From assembly GCA_015067585.1 (NCBI GenBank), contig SVMC01000016.1:1-34414 (forward strand): a stretch of 34,414 nucleotides of DNA, read 5' to 3'. The number at the start of each line of letters is the position of its first letter. The stretch's first letter is position 1. Below, piece after piece: positions 24,042 through 31,090 of this stretch. The stretch is from Oscillospiraceae bacterium (GTDB lineage: Bacteria > Bacillota > Clostridia > Oscillospirales > Oscillospiraceae). The position numbers and the translations under genes were made by a program. The notes below the pieces were generated by a model. The model was not told the origin of the DNA. It ran no database searches and saw nothing but the letters and a program-made list of their open reading frames with translations.

Positions 24042-25229
24042 TTGACTGTTATTGATATTTATTCCGGCTTTTTAGGCGCGGGTAAGACCACGCTGATCAA
24101 AAAAATGATTGCAGAGGCCCATCCCGGTGAGCGTCTGGCTCTGATCGAAAATGAATTTGGCGAGATCGGCATTGATGGCGATTTCCTCAAAGACGCGGGC
24201 ATTGAGATCACGGAGATGAACTCCGGCTGCATCTGCTGCTCTCTGGTGGGCGACTTCGGACAGGCTCTGCGTCAGCTCATCGATACCTACCATCCCGACC
24301 GCATCCTCATTGAACCCACCGGCGTGGGCAAGCTATCCGATGTTATCGCCGCCGCCCGTCAGGTGGAGTGCGAGGATGTGCGCCTTGGCAGCTTTACCAC
24401 CGTGGCAGATGCCAACAAGGTCAAGCTCTACATGAAGAACTTCGGCGAATTCTATAACAACCAGATCGAAACCGCTTCCTGCATCGTGCTGAGCCGTACC
24501 GACGCCATCTCCCAGGACAAGCTGGAGAAGGCCATTGCCCTCCTGCGGGAGAAGAACGAAAAGGCCACCATCGTAACCACTCCCTGGGATCAGCTCACCG
24601 GCCGGCAGCTTCGTGACGCCATGGAGCAGACCCAGACTCTGGCACAGGAGCTTGCGGCACTGGAAGCCGATACACATCACCACCATCATCATGAGGAAGA
24701 GGAAGAGTGCCCCTGCTGCCATCACCACCACGGCCATGATGAACCTTGTGAACACGAACATCACCATGAACATGAGCACCATCATGAGCATCATCACGAG
24801 CATGAGCATCACCATCATCATGAAGATGAGGAAGAATGCCCCCACTGCCATCATCACCACGGTCATGATGAGCCCTGTGAGCATGAGCATGAACACCACC
24901 ACCACGAACACGGTCACCACCACCATCATCACCATCATCACGGCCATGATGCCGACGAGGCTTTCATGAGCTGGGGCGTGGAGACGGCAAAGACCTTTAC
25001 CACGGAACAGATCACCGGGATCCTTCGCGCCATCGATGATGCGGAAGCCTACGGCATGGTGCTGCGGGCCAAGGGCATCGTGGCAGGTCAGGACGGCAGC
25101 TGGATCCACTTTGACCATGTGCCCGGCGAGGTGGATGTGCGAAGCGGCAGCGCAGCGGTCACCGGCCGCCTGTGCGTCATCGGCGCAAAGCTCCGTGAGG
25201 ATGCCATCAAGCGCCTCTTCGGCGTATAA
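24042..25229 (+). CDS. COG0523/CobW-family GTPase with a large His-rich metal-binding insert
   Basis: The 395-residue protein starts at TTG 24042, after AAGGTG; the frame is open farther upstream, but that part precedes the promoter. The GTPase domain has Walker A GFLGAGKTT (9-17), the COG0523 metal motif CICC (C63, C65, C66), EPTG (91-94) and SRTD (151-154) at the usual NKxD site. A linker (212-302) holds about 50 His plus Cys, Asp and Glu, and contains an internal duplication of 43-residue period. A CobW C-terminal domain follows. COG0523 proteins are metal chaperones (zinc, cobalt, nitrile hydratase metals); the insert suggests zinc or nickel storage or delivery. The client is unknown. It is co-transcribed with the next P-loop gene. 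Confidence 0.93.
   Translation: MTVIDIYSGFLGAGKTTLIKKMIAEAHPGERLALIENEFGEIGIDGDFLKDAGIEITEMNSGCICCSLVGDFGQALRQLIDTYHPDRILIEPTGVGKLSDVIAAARQVECEDVRLGSFTTVADANKVKLYMKNFGEFYNNQIETASCIVLSRTDAISQDKLEKAIALLREKNEKATIVTTPWDQLTGRQLRDAMEQTQTLAQELAALEADTHHHHHHEEEEECPCCHHHHGHDEPCEHEHHHEHEHHHEHHHEHEHHHHHEDEEECPHCHHHHGHDEPCEHEHEHHHHEHGHHHHHHHHHGHDADEAFMSWGVETAKTFTTEQITGILRAIDDAEAYGMVLRAKGIVAGQDGSWIHFDHVPGEVDVRSGSAAVTGRLCVIGAKLREDAIKRLFGV
24675..24947 (+). repeat. CAY-rich coding repeat with a 129-bp tandem duplication
   Basis: The DNA coding for the His-rich linker is made of CAT/CAC/GAG/GAA codons. The CPCC-HHHHGHDEPCEHE block starting at 24708 recurs at 24837 as CPHC-HHHHGHDEPCEHE, an offset of exactly 129 bp (43 codons). 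Many synonymous differences show that the copies are not recent. Length change by slippage is likely between strains. Confidence 0.85.
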
Positions 25230-25241
25230 GGAGGCAGAAAG

Positions 25242-26177
25242 ATGCCGATTCCTGTCTATGCATTTACCGGCTTTTTGGAGTCGGGTAAGACCCTTTTTAT
25301 TCAGCAGACCTTAGAGGATCCCCGGTTCAATTCCGGCGAGCGGACCCTGCTTTTGGTGTGCGAGGATGGGGAAGAGGAGTATGATTTCTCCACCTATCCC
25401 CACAAGTGCGTCTATTTTGAGCCGATCGATCATGCCGCCATCACCACGGAGGAGCTGGCAGCCCTGCAGAAGAAGCACCATGCCCAGCGCATCGTGGTGG
25501 AGCTGAACGGAATGCAGCTCGCCGGCGAATTCTTCAACAAGATGCCCATGGAGTGGCAGATCGCCCAGGAGGTCATGTTTGCCGACAGCCGGACGATCCT
25601 CTCCTACAATGCCAATATGCGCGAATTGGTGGTGGATAAGCTCTCAGGTGCCGAGATGGTGGTATTCAACCGTATGGAAAAGACTGCGGATGTGATGCCC
25701 TTCCACAAGCTGGCCAGAGCGGTCAACCGCCGCATCGATATCGTCTATGATTTCACCGACGGCACCACCACCTTTGACGAGATCGAAGATCCGCTGCCCT
25801 TTGACTTAGAAGCACCGGTCATTGAGATCGGCGACGATGATTATGCCCTGTGGTATCGGGACATCACCGAAGAGCCGAAGAAATATGACAAAAAAACGGT
25901 GCGTTTCAAGGGTCAGGTGGCAAAGCTCCGCAAGGATCGGGACGGAATGTTCGCCCCCGGCCGCTTTGTGATGACCTGCTGCGAGGCAGACATCCAGTTT
26001 ATGGGCTTCCCCTGCAAGTTCATCGGCGCCTCCCTGCTCAACGCCCGGGATTGGGTCACCGTCACCGCAAAGATCAACATCAAATTCCACTCCCTCTACC
26101 GCGGCACCGGCCCCATCCTCACCGCCGTCACAGTAGAACCCGCTCAGGCACCCAAGCAGGAAGTTGCTACATTTTAA
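25242..26177 (+). CDS. CobW-like P-loop protein fused to a YcgQ/DUF1980-like C-terminal domain
   Basis: The 311-residue protein starts 4 nt after an AAGGAGGCAG-type ribosome site, 12 bp downstream of the COG0523 gene. The N-terminal part has a P-loop GFLESGKT (10-17) and NRME (143-146) at the NKxD site. It lacks the CxCC metal motif, and VELNG replaces EPTG. From about residue 215 it resembles the C-terminal domain of the YcgQ/TIGR03943 (DUF1980) family, with GRFVMTCCEAD (240-250) and paired C246-C247. YcgQ normally pairs with a YcgR-type permease; no permease is adjacent. The fusion and operon suggest a two-GTPase metal-trafficking unit; the function is inferred. A terminator follows. Confidence 0.85.
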   Translation: MPIPVYAFTGFLESGKTLFIQQTLEDPRFNSGERTLLLVCEDGEEEYDFSTYPHKCVYFEPIDHAAITTEELAALQKKHHAQRIVVELNGMQLAGEFFNKMPMEWQIAQEVMFADSRTILSYNANMRELVVDKLSGAEMVVFNRMEKTADVMPFHKLARAVNRRIDIVYDFTDGTTTFDEIEDPLPFDLEAPVIEIGDDDYALWYRDITEEPKKYDKKTVRFKGQVAKLRKDRDGMFAPGRFVMTCCEADIQFMGFPCKFIGASLLNARDWVTVTAKINIKFHSLYRGTGPILTAVTVEPAQAPKQEVATF

Positions 26178-26185
26178 TCATATCA

Positions 26186-26216
26186 CGGCAGCAGATTGAA
26201 AAGTCTGCTGCCGTTT
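26186..26216 (+). terminator. Terminator after the GTPase operon
   Basis: A perfect 10-bp stem (26186-26195 with 26204-26213) has an 8-nt loop and is followed by a T-rich tail. Confidence 0.8.
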
Positions 26217-26247
26217 GTTATATACTTTTTGAATGGGCATAATGCAT

Positions 26248-26281
26248 ATAAAATTTACAAATCATTCATAAAATTTATGAA
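26248..26281 (+). promoter_or_regulatory. Paired ATAAAATTTA boxes upstream of a consensus promoter
   Basis: ATAAAATTTA occurs at 26248-26257 and again at 26268-26277, exactly 20 bp (two helical turns) apart. The second copy sits inside a 17-bp palindrome, TTCATAAAATTTATGAA (26265-26281). The site ends 19 bp upstream of a TTGACA -35, a position that suits an activator or response regulator. AT-richness makes chance similarity possible. Confidence 0.45.
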
Positions 26282-26299
26282 ATATCACGACAGCTTGCA

Positions 26300-26329
26300 T
26301 TGACATTAGATAAACGATCGTAGTATACT
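26300..26329 (+). promoter_or_regulatory. Near-consensus sigma-A promoter with a long leader
   Basis: TTGACA (26300-26305), an 18-bp spacer and TATACT (26324-26329) lie 133 bp before the next gene start. An orphan GGGAGG-type ribosome site follows at about 26339-26344, with no standard start codon at proper distance; an ATT at 26352 would give a 16-codon frame. Confidence 0.8.
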
Positions 26330-26378
26330 TCCAAATAGAGGGAGGTAAAAAATTTTTTCCAAGCATACAACATTTTTG

Positions 26379-26414
26379 CCTTCTCAATCGTTATATAAGT
26401 GAGAGGAATTTTTT
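26379..26414 (+). terminator. Attenuator-like hairpin in the leader
   Basis: A 7-bp stem with one bulge (26379-26386 with 26400-26406), a 13-nt loop and then TTTTTT (26409-26414) lie between the promoter and the gene at 26463. It could act as a conditional terminator. The stem is modest. Confidence 0.4.
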
Positions 26415-26462
26415 GGAGAACTCGGCCTGACCAGCCGATGGATCATGAAAGGAGAGGGGACC

Positions 26463-27203
26463 ATGAAAACAAAAACCAAGATCATGTTGGTTACGATTGC
26501 TACCGTTCTTGTGCTGTCCTTGAGTGTAGGCGCTGCCCGGCTCTACCGGACGGTGGAATTAGAGCGGGCTGGAATGGAGAAGCCGGTGAACGGTACCACG
26601 GTCGTCCTGAAGCATTACCGCGGGCGTGACTACCATGTTGCCAAAGAGGAGTATTCGGGAGAATACGATATCCAGAAGGTAAACTATGATTGGCATTGCT
26701 TCACGCAACCGGATGGTACGGAAAGATATTTTGCGCAGAAGATGATTGAATTCGAGGTTCCGTATTACCAGCCGGACGGCACGGTTCTGTACGATTGGCA
26801 GTTGGCAGCCGATCTGGATGGAAAGAAATACACCGGGGAGGACTTGAATGAAATCAAAGGTTTGCGGGTAATGGATTATGAGGAATATGCTGCTTTTTGC
26901 GAGGAATGGCAGCTTACACAGGAATTTACTGACCCGGAACTAAACTATATTGTCCGCAGTTTTTATACCGATGAATACTATTATGTACAGGAATTCTACG
27001 GCGTGACCTATGAAGGCTCCACGGCGAAGCTGTATATTCACGATGAATCCACCTCTTCCGCTGTGGATTCGGCATGCCATATTTATACGGTCCCAACGGA
27101 TCAGAATGTGGAGAATGTAAAGATCGTTTATGTCTATTCGGAAGAGCAGTACGACAACATTCTGGAATTTGGGAAGTCATATGATCCATACAATCTGTTT
27201 TGA
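26463..27203 (+). CDS. Membrane-anchored protein of unknown function
   Basis: The 246-residue protein starts at ATG 26463, 8 nt after AAGGAG (another ATG at 26445 lies before this site). An N-terminal hydrophobic helix (about 5-25) after KTKTK acts as signal or anchor without a lipobox Cys. The rest is soluble, rich in Tyr, Asp and Glu, and should be extracellular. I do not recognise a family. The base composition is visibly more AT-rich than that of the dcw genes. It is co-transcribed with the acyltransferase gene 36 bp downstream, and both starts share the 12-bp string ATGAAAGGAGAG. A partner or modulator role for the acyltransferase is an inference only. Confidence 0.8.
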   Translation: MKTKTKIMLVTIATVLVLSLSVGAARLYRTVELERAGMEKPVNGTTVVLKHYRGRDYHVAKEEYSGEYDIQKVNYDWHCFTQPDGTERYFAQKMIEFEVPYYQPDGTVLYDWQLAADLDGKKYTGEDLNEIKGLRVMDYEEYAAFCEEWQLTQEFTDPELNYIVRSFYTDEYYYVQEFYGVTYEGSTAKLYIHDESTSSAVDSACHIYTVPTDQNVENVKIVYVYSEEQYDNILEFGKSYDPYNLF

Positions 27204-27239
27204 TTGCTGCGGTAATACGGTATGAAAGGAGAGAATGTA

Positions 27240-29144
27240 ATGGAATGGAAAAAGAAACTGAAAGCACCTACACTGGTGCTTTGCATTCTGACGGTACTTA
27301 TATTTGCCCTGATGCTGATCCTGAGTGTCATTCGGCAAACCACATATTTGGGAGAATATGATCCGATCTACATCAATTTGACATCAAACGATTATCTTTC
27401 CTTGCTGGCTTGCTTTGTTACAGGACTTTGCCTGCCTGCGCTGTTTTGGTTTTTCCTTTCGCCCTCCTATAAAGGTATCACGATCGTTGCCGTTATGCTG
27501 GAAATGGCGGTGGTGCTTGAGCTTTTGAAGCTTCCGTTCAGTATCGTGTTTACGATTGCCAACCAATCGCTGTTCAGCTATGTCCTTTTCGGCGCTATGG
27601 TCGCGGCAACGGTGATGGCCTTCTGCATCCGGAGGAAGGTTCCAAAGGACGGAGGGGGCAATCCCTTCCCCAAAGTGCTGATGGGCATTTATGCCCTGCT
27701 TCTTGCGGGCGCATTTTCGCTGATGTTTGTGAGGTATTGCTGGCAATATCATTGGTCGTTTGGTATCGACTATCGAAACTTTTTCGGCTTTTTTTACGAT
27801 GTCCGGATGATCTTGCCCGCTGTGCTGACGGCGCTTGCGTTCAATCTTGCCCTGCTGCATTGCCTTGGGGTGATTCAATACCGCCCCGATGCCTGCGGAG
27901 CGATTTCCTTGCTGGCTGCCTGCTGTACGGTTGCCGCGATTAGACTGGTCCGTCAGGATGACCTGTCTGATCGCATCGTGCTTCTGTACCCCATCTACAT
28001 CATGATTGCCGTTCAAACCATTGCCGGCATACATCTTCTGCTGGGTAAACGGAAGGTAAGATGGGGGAAGTATTTTGACCTTTCTCCGTTTGCTGCAGGT
28101 GAATGCATTGAAAAGGATGGAAGACAAAAGGATTTTCTGAACTTTTTGCTGACTGTTGCCGGTTTCTTTGTGATCGTACACTGTACGGTCAGCGGGATCT
28201 TTCTTGGCACATCGCCGGACCTCAAGCGCTGGTATATTTCTCTGGCGTATTACTTTGTTGCGAAGATCGCGGAACCGCTCTTCTTTATGGTTGCGGGATA
28301 TCTGTTCCTGAATCAGGTGGAAAACTGGAGGAGGGTGCTTGGCAGAATTGGTCGGCTTTTGGTGGCACTTCTGGCTTGTGCCGTTGTTTATGGGGTATAT
28401 AAAACGGTATTTGTAAACAAGGCCGGTTTCGGGGCGCTTGCTGTCAGCATCCTTTCTGTGTTCAAGGCAGCACCTTCCCCCGCGTTGTGGTTCTTGTATG
28501 TATTTTTGGGCATCTTCATTATGCTGCCATATCTGCAAAAAATGGCGCGGCTTATGAAGAAAAAAGATTATCATATCTTTTTCGTGATTTCCGTTATCGT
28601 TGTTGGGATCCTGCCCATTGCCCAGCACTATTCGGGACATTTTGCTTTGAATCCGCATTTGTATCTGCCCTTGTTCGGCGGCTATCTTTTGCTTTTCTTC
28701 CTTGGGCAGTATTTTGCGCGCTTTGGCGTGAAAAAAACAAAATTAGGTGCATATCTTGCGCTGGCAGTATTCGTTCTCATGCTGGGGTTCAACATTACAG
28801 CAACTTATTTTGAATACCAAAAAGCAAGCACATCTTACCTGTTCTTTAATAACCAAACCCTCCTGCCGATTGTGGCGGAGGCGGTCTGCGTTTTCTATCT
28901 GGCGACATTTTTGAATTTTGGCCCCAAAATGAGCCGCCTGCTCTCATGGAGCGGCTCCTGTGCCTTTGGAATTGTCCTGATGTCGGAACTGATCATCGCG
29001 GTATTGACCCCCTACTATTTGAAGCTCTACTCGATGATCCATCCCCTCTTGGCCGTTGTTGTGCTTGAACTGTGTGTATTCGCGGCGGGATTTGCTGTGA
29101 CTGCCGTGTTGAAAAAGATCCCTTTGATCAAGAATTACCTATAG
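27240..29144 (+). CDS. Acyltransferase-3 family membrane protein with an extra N-terminal membrane domain
   Basis: The 634-residue polytopic protein starts at ATG 27240 with AAGGAG upstream; an ATG at 27222 precedes that site. Residues 1-280 form about eight hydrophobic helices of no family I know. From about 295 the sequence matches acyltransferase 3 (Acyl_transf_3), with the conserved His in FFVIVHCTVSG, IAEPLFFMVAGYLF, and LWFLYVFLGIFIMLP. Family members O-acylate surface sugars, peptidoglycan or exopolysaccharide. Family members are usually 350-400 residues, so the N-terminal half is an extension. The AT-rich composition compared with neighbours suggests a different origin. The acceptor is unknown. 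Confidence 0.88.
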   Translation: MEWKKKLKAPTLVLCILTVLIFALMLILSVIRQTTYLGEYDPIYINLTSNDYLSLLACFVTGLCLPALFWFFLSPSYKGITIVAVMLEMAVVLELLKLPFSIVFTIANQSLFSYVLFGAMVAATVMAFCIRRKVPKDGGGNPFPKVLMGIYALLLAGAFSLMFVRYCWQYHWSFGIDYRNFFGFFYDVRMILPAVLTALAFNLALLHCLGVIQYRPDACGAISLLAACCTVAAIRLVRQDDLSDRIVLLYPIYIMIAVQTIAGIHLLLGKRKVRWGKYFDLSPFAAGECIEKDGRQKDFLNFLLTVAGFFVIVHCTVSGIFLGTSPDLKRWYISLAYYFVAKIAEPLFFMVAGYLFLNQVENWRRVLGRIGRLLVALLACAVVYGVYKTVFVNKAGFGALAVSILSVFKAAPSPALWFLYVFLGIFIMLPYLQKMARLMKKKDYHIFFVISVIVVGILPIAQHYSGHFALNPHLYLPLFGGYLLLFFLGQYFARFGVKKTKLGAYLALAVFVLMLGFNITATYFEYQKASTSYLFFNNQTLLPIVAEAVCVFYLATFLNFGPKMSRLLSWSGSCAFGIVLMSELIIAVLTPYYLKLYSMIHPLLAVVVLELCVFAAGFAVTAVLKKIPLIKNYL

Positions 29145-29164
29145 AAATCATTGTTACAGCAAAG

Positions 29165-29198
29165 CCCCCTGTTGGCAGGATATCCTGCCAACAGGGGG
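29165..29198. terminator. 34-bp perfect palindrome, bidirectional terminator
   Basis: Two 17-bp arms (29165-29181 and 29182-29198) form a perfect palindrome with no spacer, between convergent genes. Short T-runs (TTTGTT rightward, CTTTG leftward) follow. Confidence 0.7.
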
Positions 29199-29215
29199 GC
29201 ATTTGTTGGTAGCTA

Positions 29216-30241
29216 TTACATTGCAAGAAAGACCGCCTGGATGACGGCGGGACGGAATTCCCGGCGGGAGAAGGCCTGCCAAAGGCTTGCCATGTTATCC
29301 TCCGAGTGCTCCAGTTCCCGGGAGAGGCTCCAGGCAAGGCGAAGGAGATCGTCCACATTCTGCACCCCTTCTGCCCGGATCAGCTGCCGCAGCAGCAGGG
29401 GCAGCATGAGGGCAAACACCGCAGCGGGCCAGATTTTTCCATCAAACATGGCACGGGGGATGTATTTGTAGATGCCGTAGCTCAGAAGCTGCAGCCACAG
29501 TATGGGGCAATCCGACAGGGGTGCATCCCATGAAGCATTGTCCATCGGAAGAGTCAGGCTGTGAAGGAGCCGCTGCTGAAATTCCGGCTGCAAAGGTTCC
29601 AGACGGGAAATTGCATGGTGCAGCGCTTTGCGGAACCGATCAAGACCGCCGTGGGTGGCGGGTCCCGCGGCAGCGTTTTTGCCTGCGGCAGCCAGGACTG
29701 CCACGGCATGGCATCTGCCGGGGAAGGATAGGGTGTCATCCTGCGCCAGCTTCAGCGCATCGGCACAGAGGGTGCGGGTCAGCATGATCCTTGCGGGAGA
29801 AATCTCATGCAGGGCGGTCAAGGGTTCGTCAGTCAACTCACGGTGCAGGGCAAAGGACTCCTTTGCCGTCAGGATTAGCCGTGCAGCTTCCGGGCAGGAC
29901 AGGGAAATACCGATCTCCCTGCGAAACCCCACCTCTGTGATAAAACGGGGGAACAGGGCGCAGGTTTTACAAAGGGCGTCATGTCCCAGTTCCTTCTGGA
30001 TCTGGCAAAGACCGTCCCTCCGCAGCATGCGGCAGTTGCCCTCGTTCAGGCCAAAGCAGATGTCACCGTCGATCTCTACCATGGCACTCCGGATCAGATC
30101 GCCGATGTTCCCCTCTAAGCTATCGTAGTATGCCAGTGCTTTTTCATCGATCACCACTTCCCACCCGGCACAGCAGGTGGCGGGGCAGCGTCCTGCAAGG
30201 CAGGAAAAATCGTCGTAATAATTCGGTTTGATTATTTCCAT
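29216..30241 (-). CDS. fliB: FliB-type flagellin lysine-N-methylase family protein
   Basis: The 341-residue protein matches the FliB family. The N-terminal Cys cluster is YYDDFSCLAGRCPATCCAGW (C14, C19, C23, C24). EGNCRMLRRDGLCQIQ, ALCKTCALFPRF and GISLSCPEAARL follow. FliB methylates flagellin lysines in Salmonella; the Cys residues suggest an Fe-S or metal site. No flagellar gene is in the window, so the true substrate may be another surface protein. It starts 4 nt downstream of the TraX stop, in the same leftward operon, and ends at a palindromic terminator. Confidence 0.88.
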   Translation of the reverse strand: MEIIKPNYYDDFSCLAGRCPATCCAGWEVVIDEKALAYYDSLEGNIGDLIRSAMVEIDGDICFGLNEGNCRMLRRDGLCQIQKELGHDALCKTCALFPRFITEVGFRREIGISLSCPEAARLILTAKESFALHRELTDEPLTALHEISPARIMLTRTLCADALKLAQDDTLSFPGRCHAVAVLAAAGKNAAAGPATHGGLDRFRKALHHAISRLEPLQPEFQQRLLHSLTLPMDNASWDAPLSDCPILWLQLLSYGIYKYIPRAMFDGKIWPAAVFALMLPLLLRQLIRAEGVQNVDDLLRLAWSLSRELEHSEDNMASLWQAFSRREFRPAVIQAVFLAM

Positions 30242-30245
30242 AGCA

Positions 30246-30950
30246 TCAGTTTCCGTTCAGAAATATTCCGATCCCCCAGATCACCACAAGGTGCAGGGGA
30301 TAATAGATGTAAAACAAATATTTGAGTTTTAAAGTACCCCGCTGACCGCGATAGCAGGCAAGCAGCGGCAGTGCCAGCAGAGAATACCACTGCGCACCGC
30401 CAAAGGACAGGGCCACAAGCACCATGCCAACGGCAGCCCCCAGCAGCTTTTCTCCTTCGGAAGTGCCAAGATAGACCAGTACCGGCAGCAGGACACCGAA
30501 AATGCCGTAGTCAATATGAAAATCCGCATTCAGCAGCTTTGGCAGTCCTTCGCAGATCAGGAAGACCAAAAGAAAGCCGCACAGGCAAAGCGCCCGGCGC
30601 AGACCCGTTCCCCCCTTCGCCCAACGGATGGCATAGATCAGAGCAATAGACATGGAAAAGGTGAGGAGGATATTCATGTGAAAGCTCCCCATGGCAAGCA
30701 GGCAAAAGATCTGATATCCCACGCCGATGCCGAAAACCGTGCCCAGATAGCGCCCGGGATGGGCAGTGTACCGGCACCCTTCTGCGATCATAAAAGCAAA
30801 TATGGGAAAAGCAAGGCGGCCAATGATCCGCGCAATGCGGTACTGGGGCAGCAGATACAAGCCCACATGGTCAATGGTCATGGTCACAAGGGCGATCAGC
30901 TTGAGCTGATTGGAAGTAAGCTGGAAGGGGTGTTTGGCGGTATGTTCCAT
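30246..30950 (-). CDS. TraX family membrane protein
   Basis: The 234-residue protein starts at ATG 30950 (MEHTAKHPF), with AAGGAG upstream; the frame stays open farther upstream but has no ribosome site. Family signatures are LKLIALVTMTIDHVGLYLLP, RIIGRLAFPIFAFMIAEG, and a C-terminal YLFYIYYPLHL. About eight membrane helices are predicted. TraX of F plasmid acetylates pilin; chromosomal homologues are presumed membrane acyltransferases of unknown acceptor. It is co-transcribed with FliB and divergent from the MocR gene, with promoters in the 140-bp space between them. Confidence 0.9.
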   Translation of the reverse strand: MEHTAKHPFQLTSNQLKLIALVTMTIDHVGLYLLPQYRIARIIGRLAFPIFAFMIAEGCRYTAHPGRYLGTVFGIGVGYQIFCLLAMGSFHMNILLTFSMSIALIYAIRWAKGGTGLRRALCLCGFLLVFLICEGLPKLLNADFHIDYGIFGVLLPVLVYLGTSEGEKLLGAAVGMVLVALSFGGAQWYSLLALPLLACYRGQRGTLKLKYLFYIYYPLHLVVIWGIGIFLNGN

Positions 30951-30978
30951 GGTCAGCTCCTTTCCTGTGTATAAGTCT

Positions 30979-31007
30979 ATAGTATGGAAGAAAAAGGCCA
31001 AAGTCAA
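30979..31007 (-). promoter_or_regulatory. Sigma-A promoter for the TraX-FliB operon
   Basis: Reading leftward, TTGACT (31002-31007), a 17-bp spacer and TACTAT (30979-30984) lie 28 bp upstream of the TraX start. Confidence 0.75.
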
Positions 31008-31040
31008 GAAAAATGTACCCGTCAGCCCATGGGCAGACGG

Positions 31041-31069
31041 TTGGCATTTGGTGGGAAAGCTGTTATAAT
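31041..31069 (+). promoter_or_regulatory. Sigma-A promoter for the MocR gene
   Basis: TTGGCA (31041-31046), a 17-bp spacer and TATAAT (31064-31069) lie back to back with the TraX promoter. The -35 boxes are 33 bp apart, so one regulator could affect both. Confidence 0.85.
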
Positions 31070-31090
31070 AGCGAAAAAGGAGGGGAGAAT

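Noticed and set aside
24675-24947. CAY-rich repeats considered as a CRISPR or satellite array
   Set aside because: They have a codon-phased His/Glu pattern within an intact reading frame, with no conserved repeat-spacer structure.
27384-28658. Leftward frame of 424 codons opposite the acyltransferase
   Set aside because: The sense strand encodes a convincing membrane acyltransferase; the antisense frame is a composition shadow.
29165-29198. 34-bp perfect palindrome considered as an IS end, dif or attachment site
   Set aside because: No transposase or target duplication is nearby. Its place between convergent gene ends fits a bidirectional terminator.
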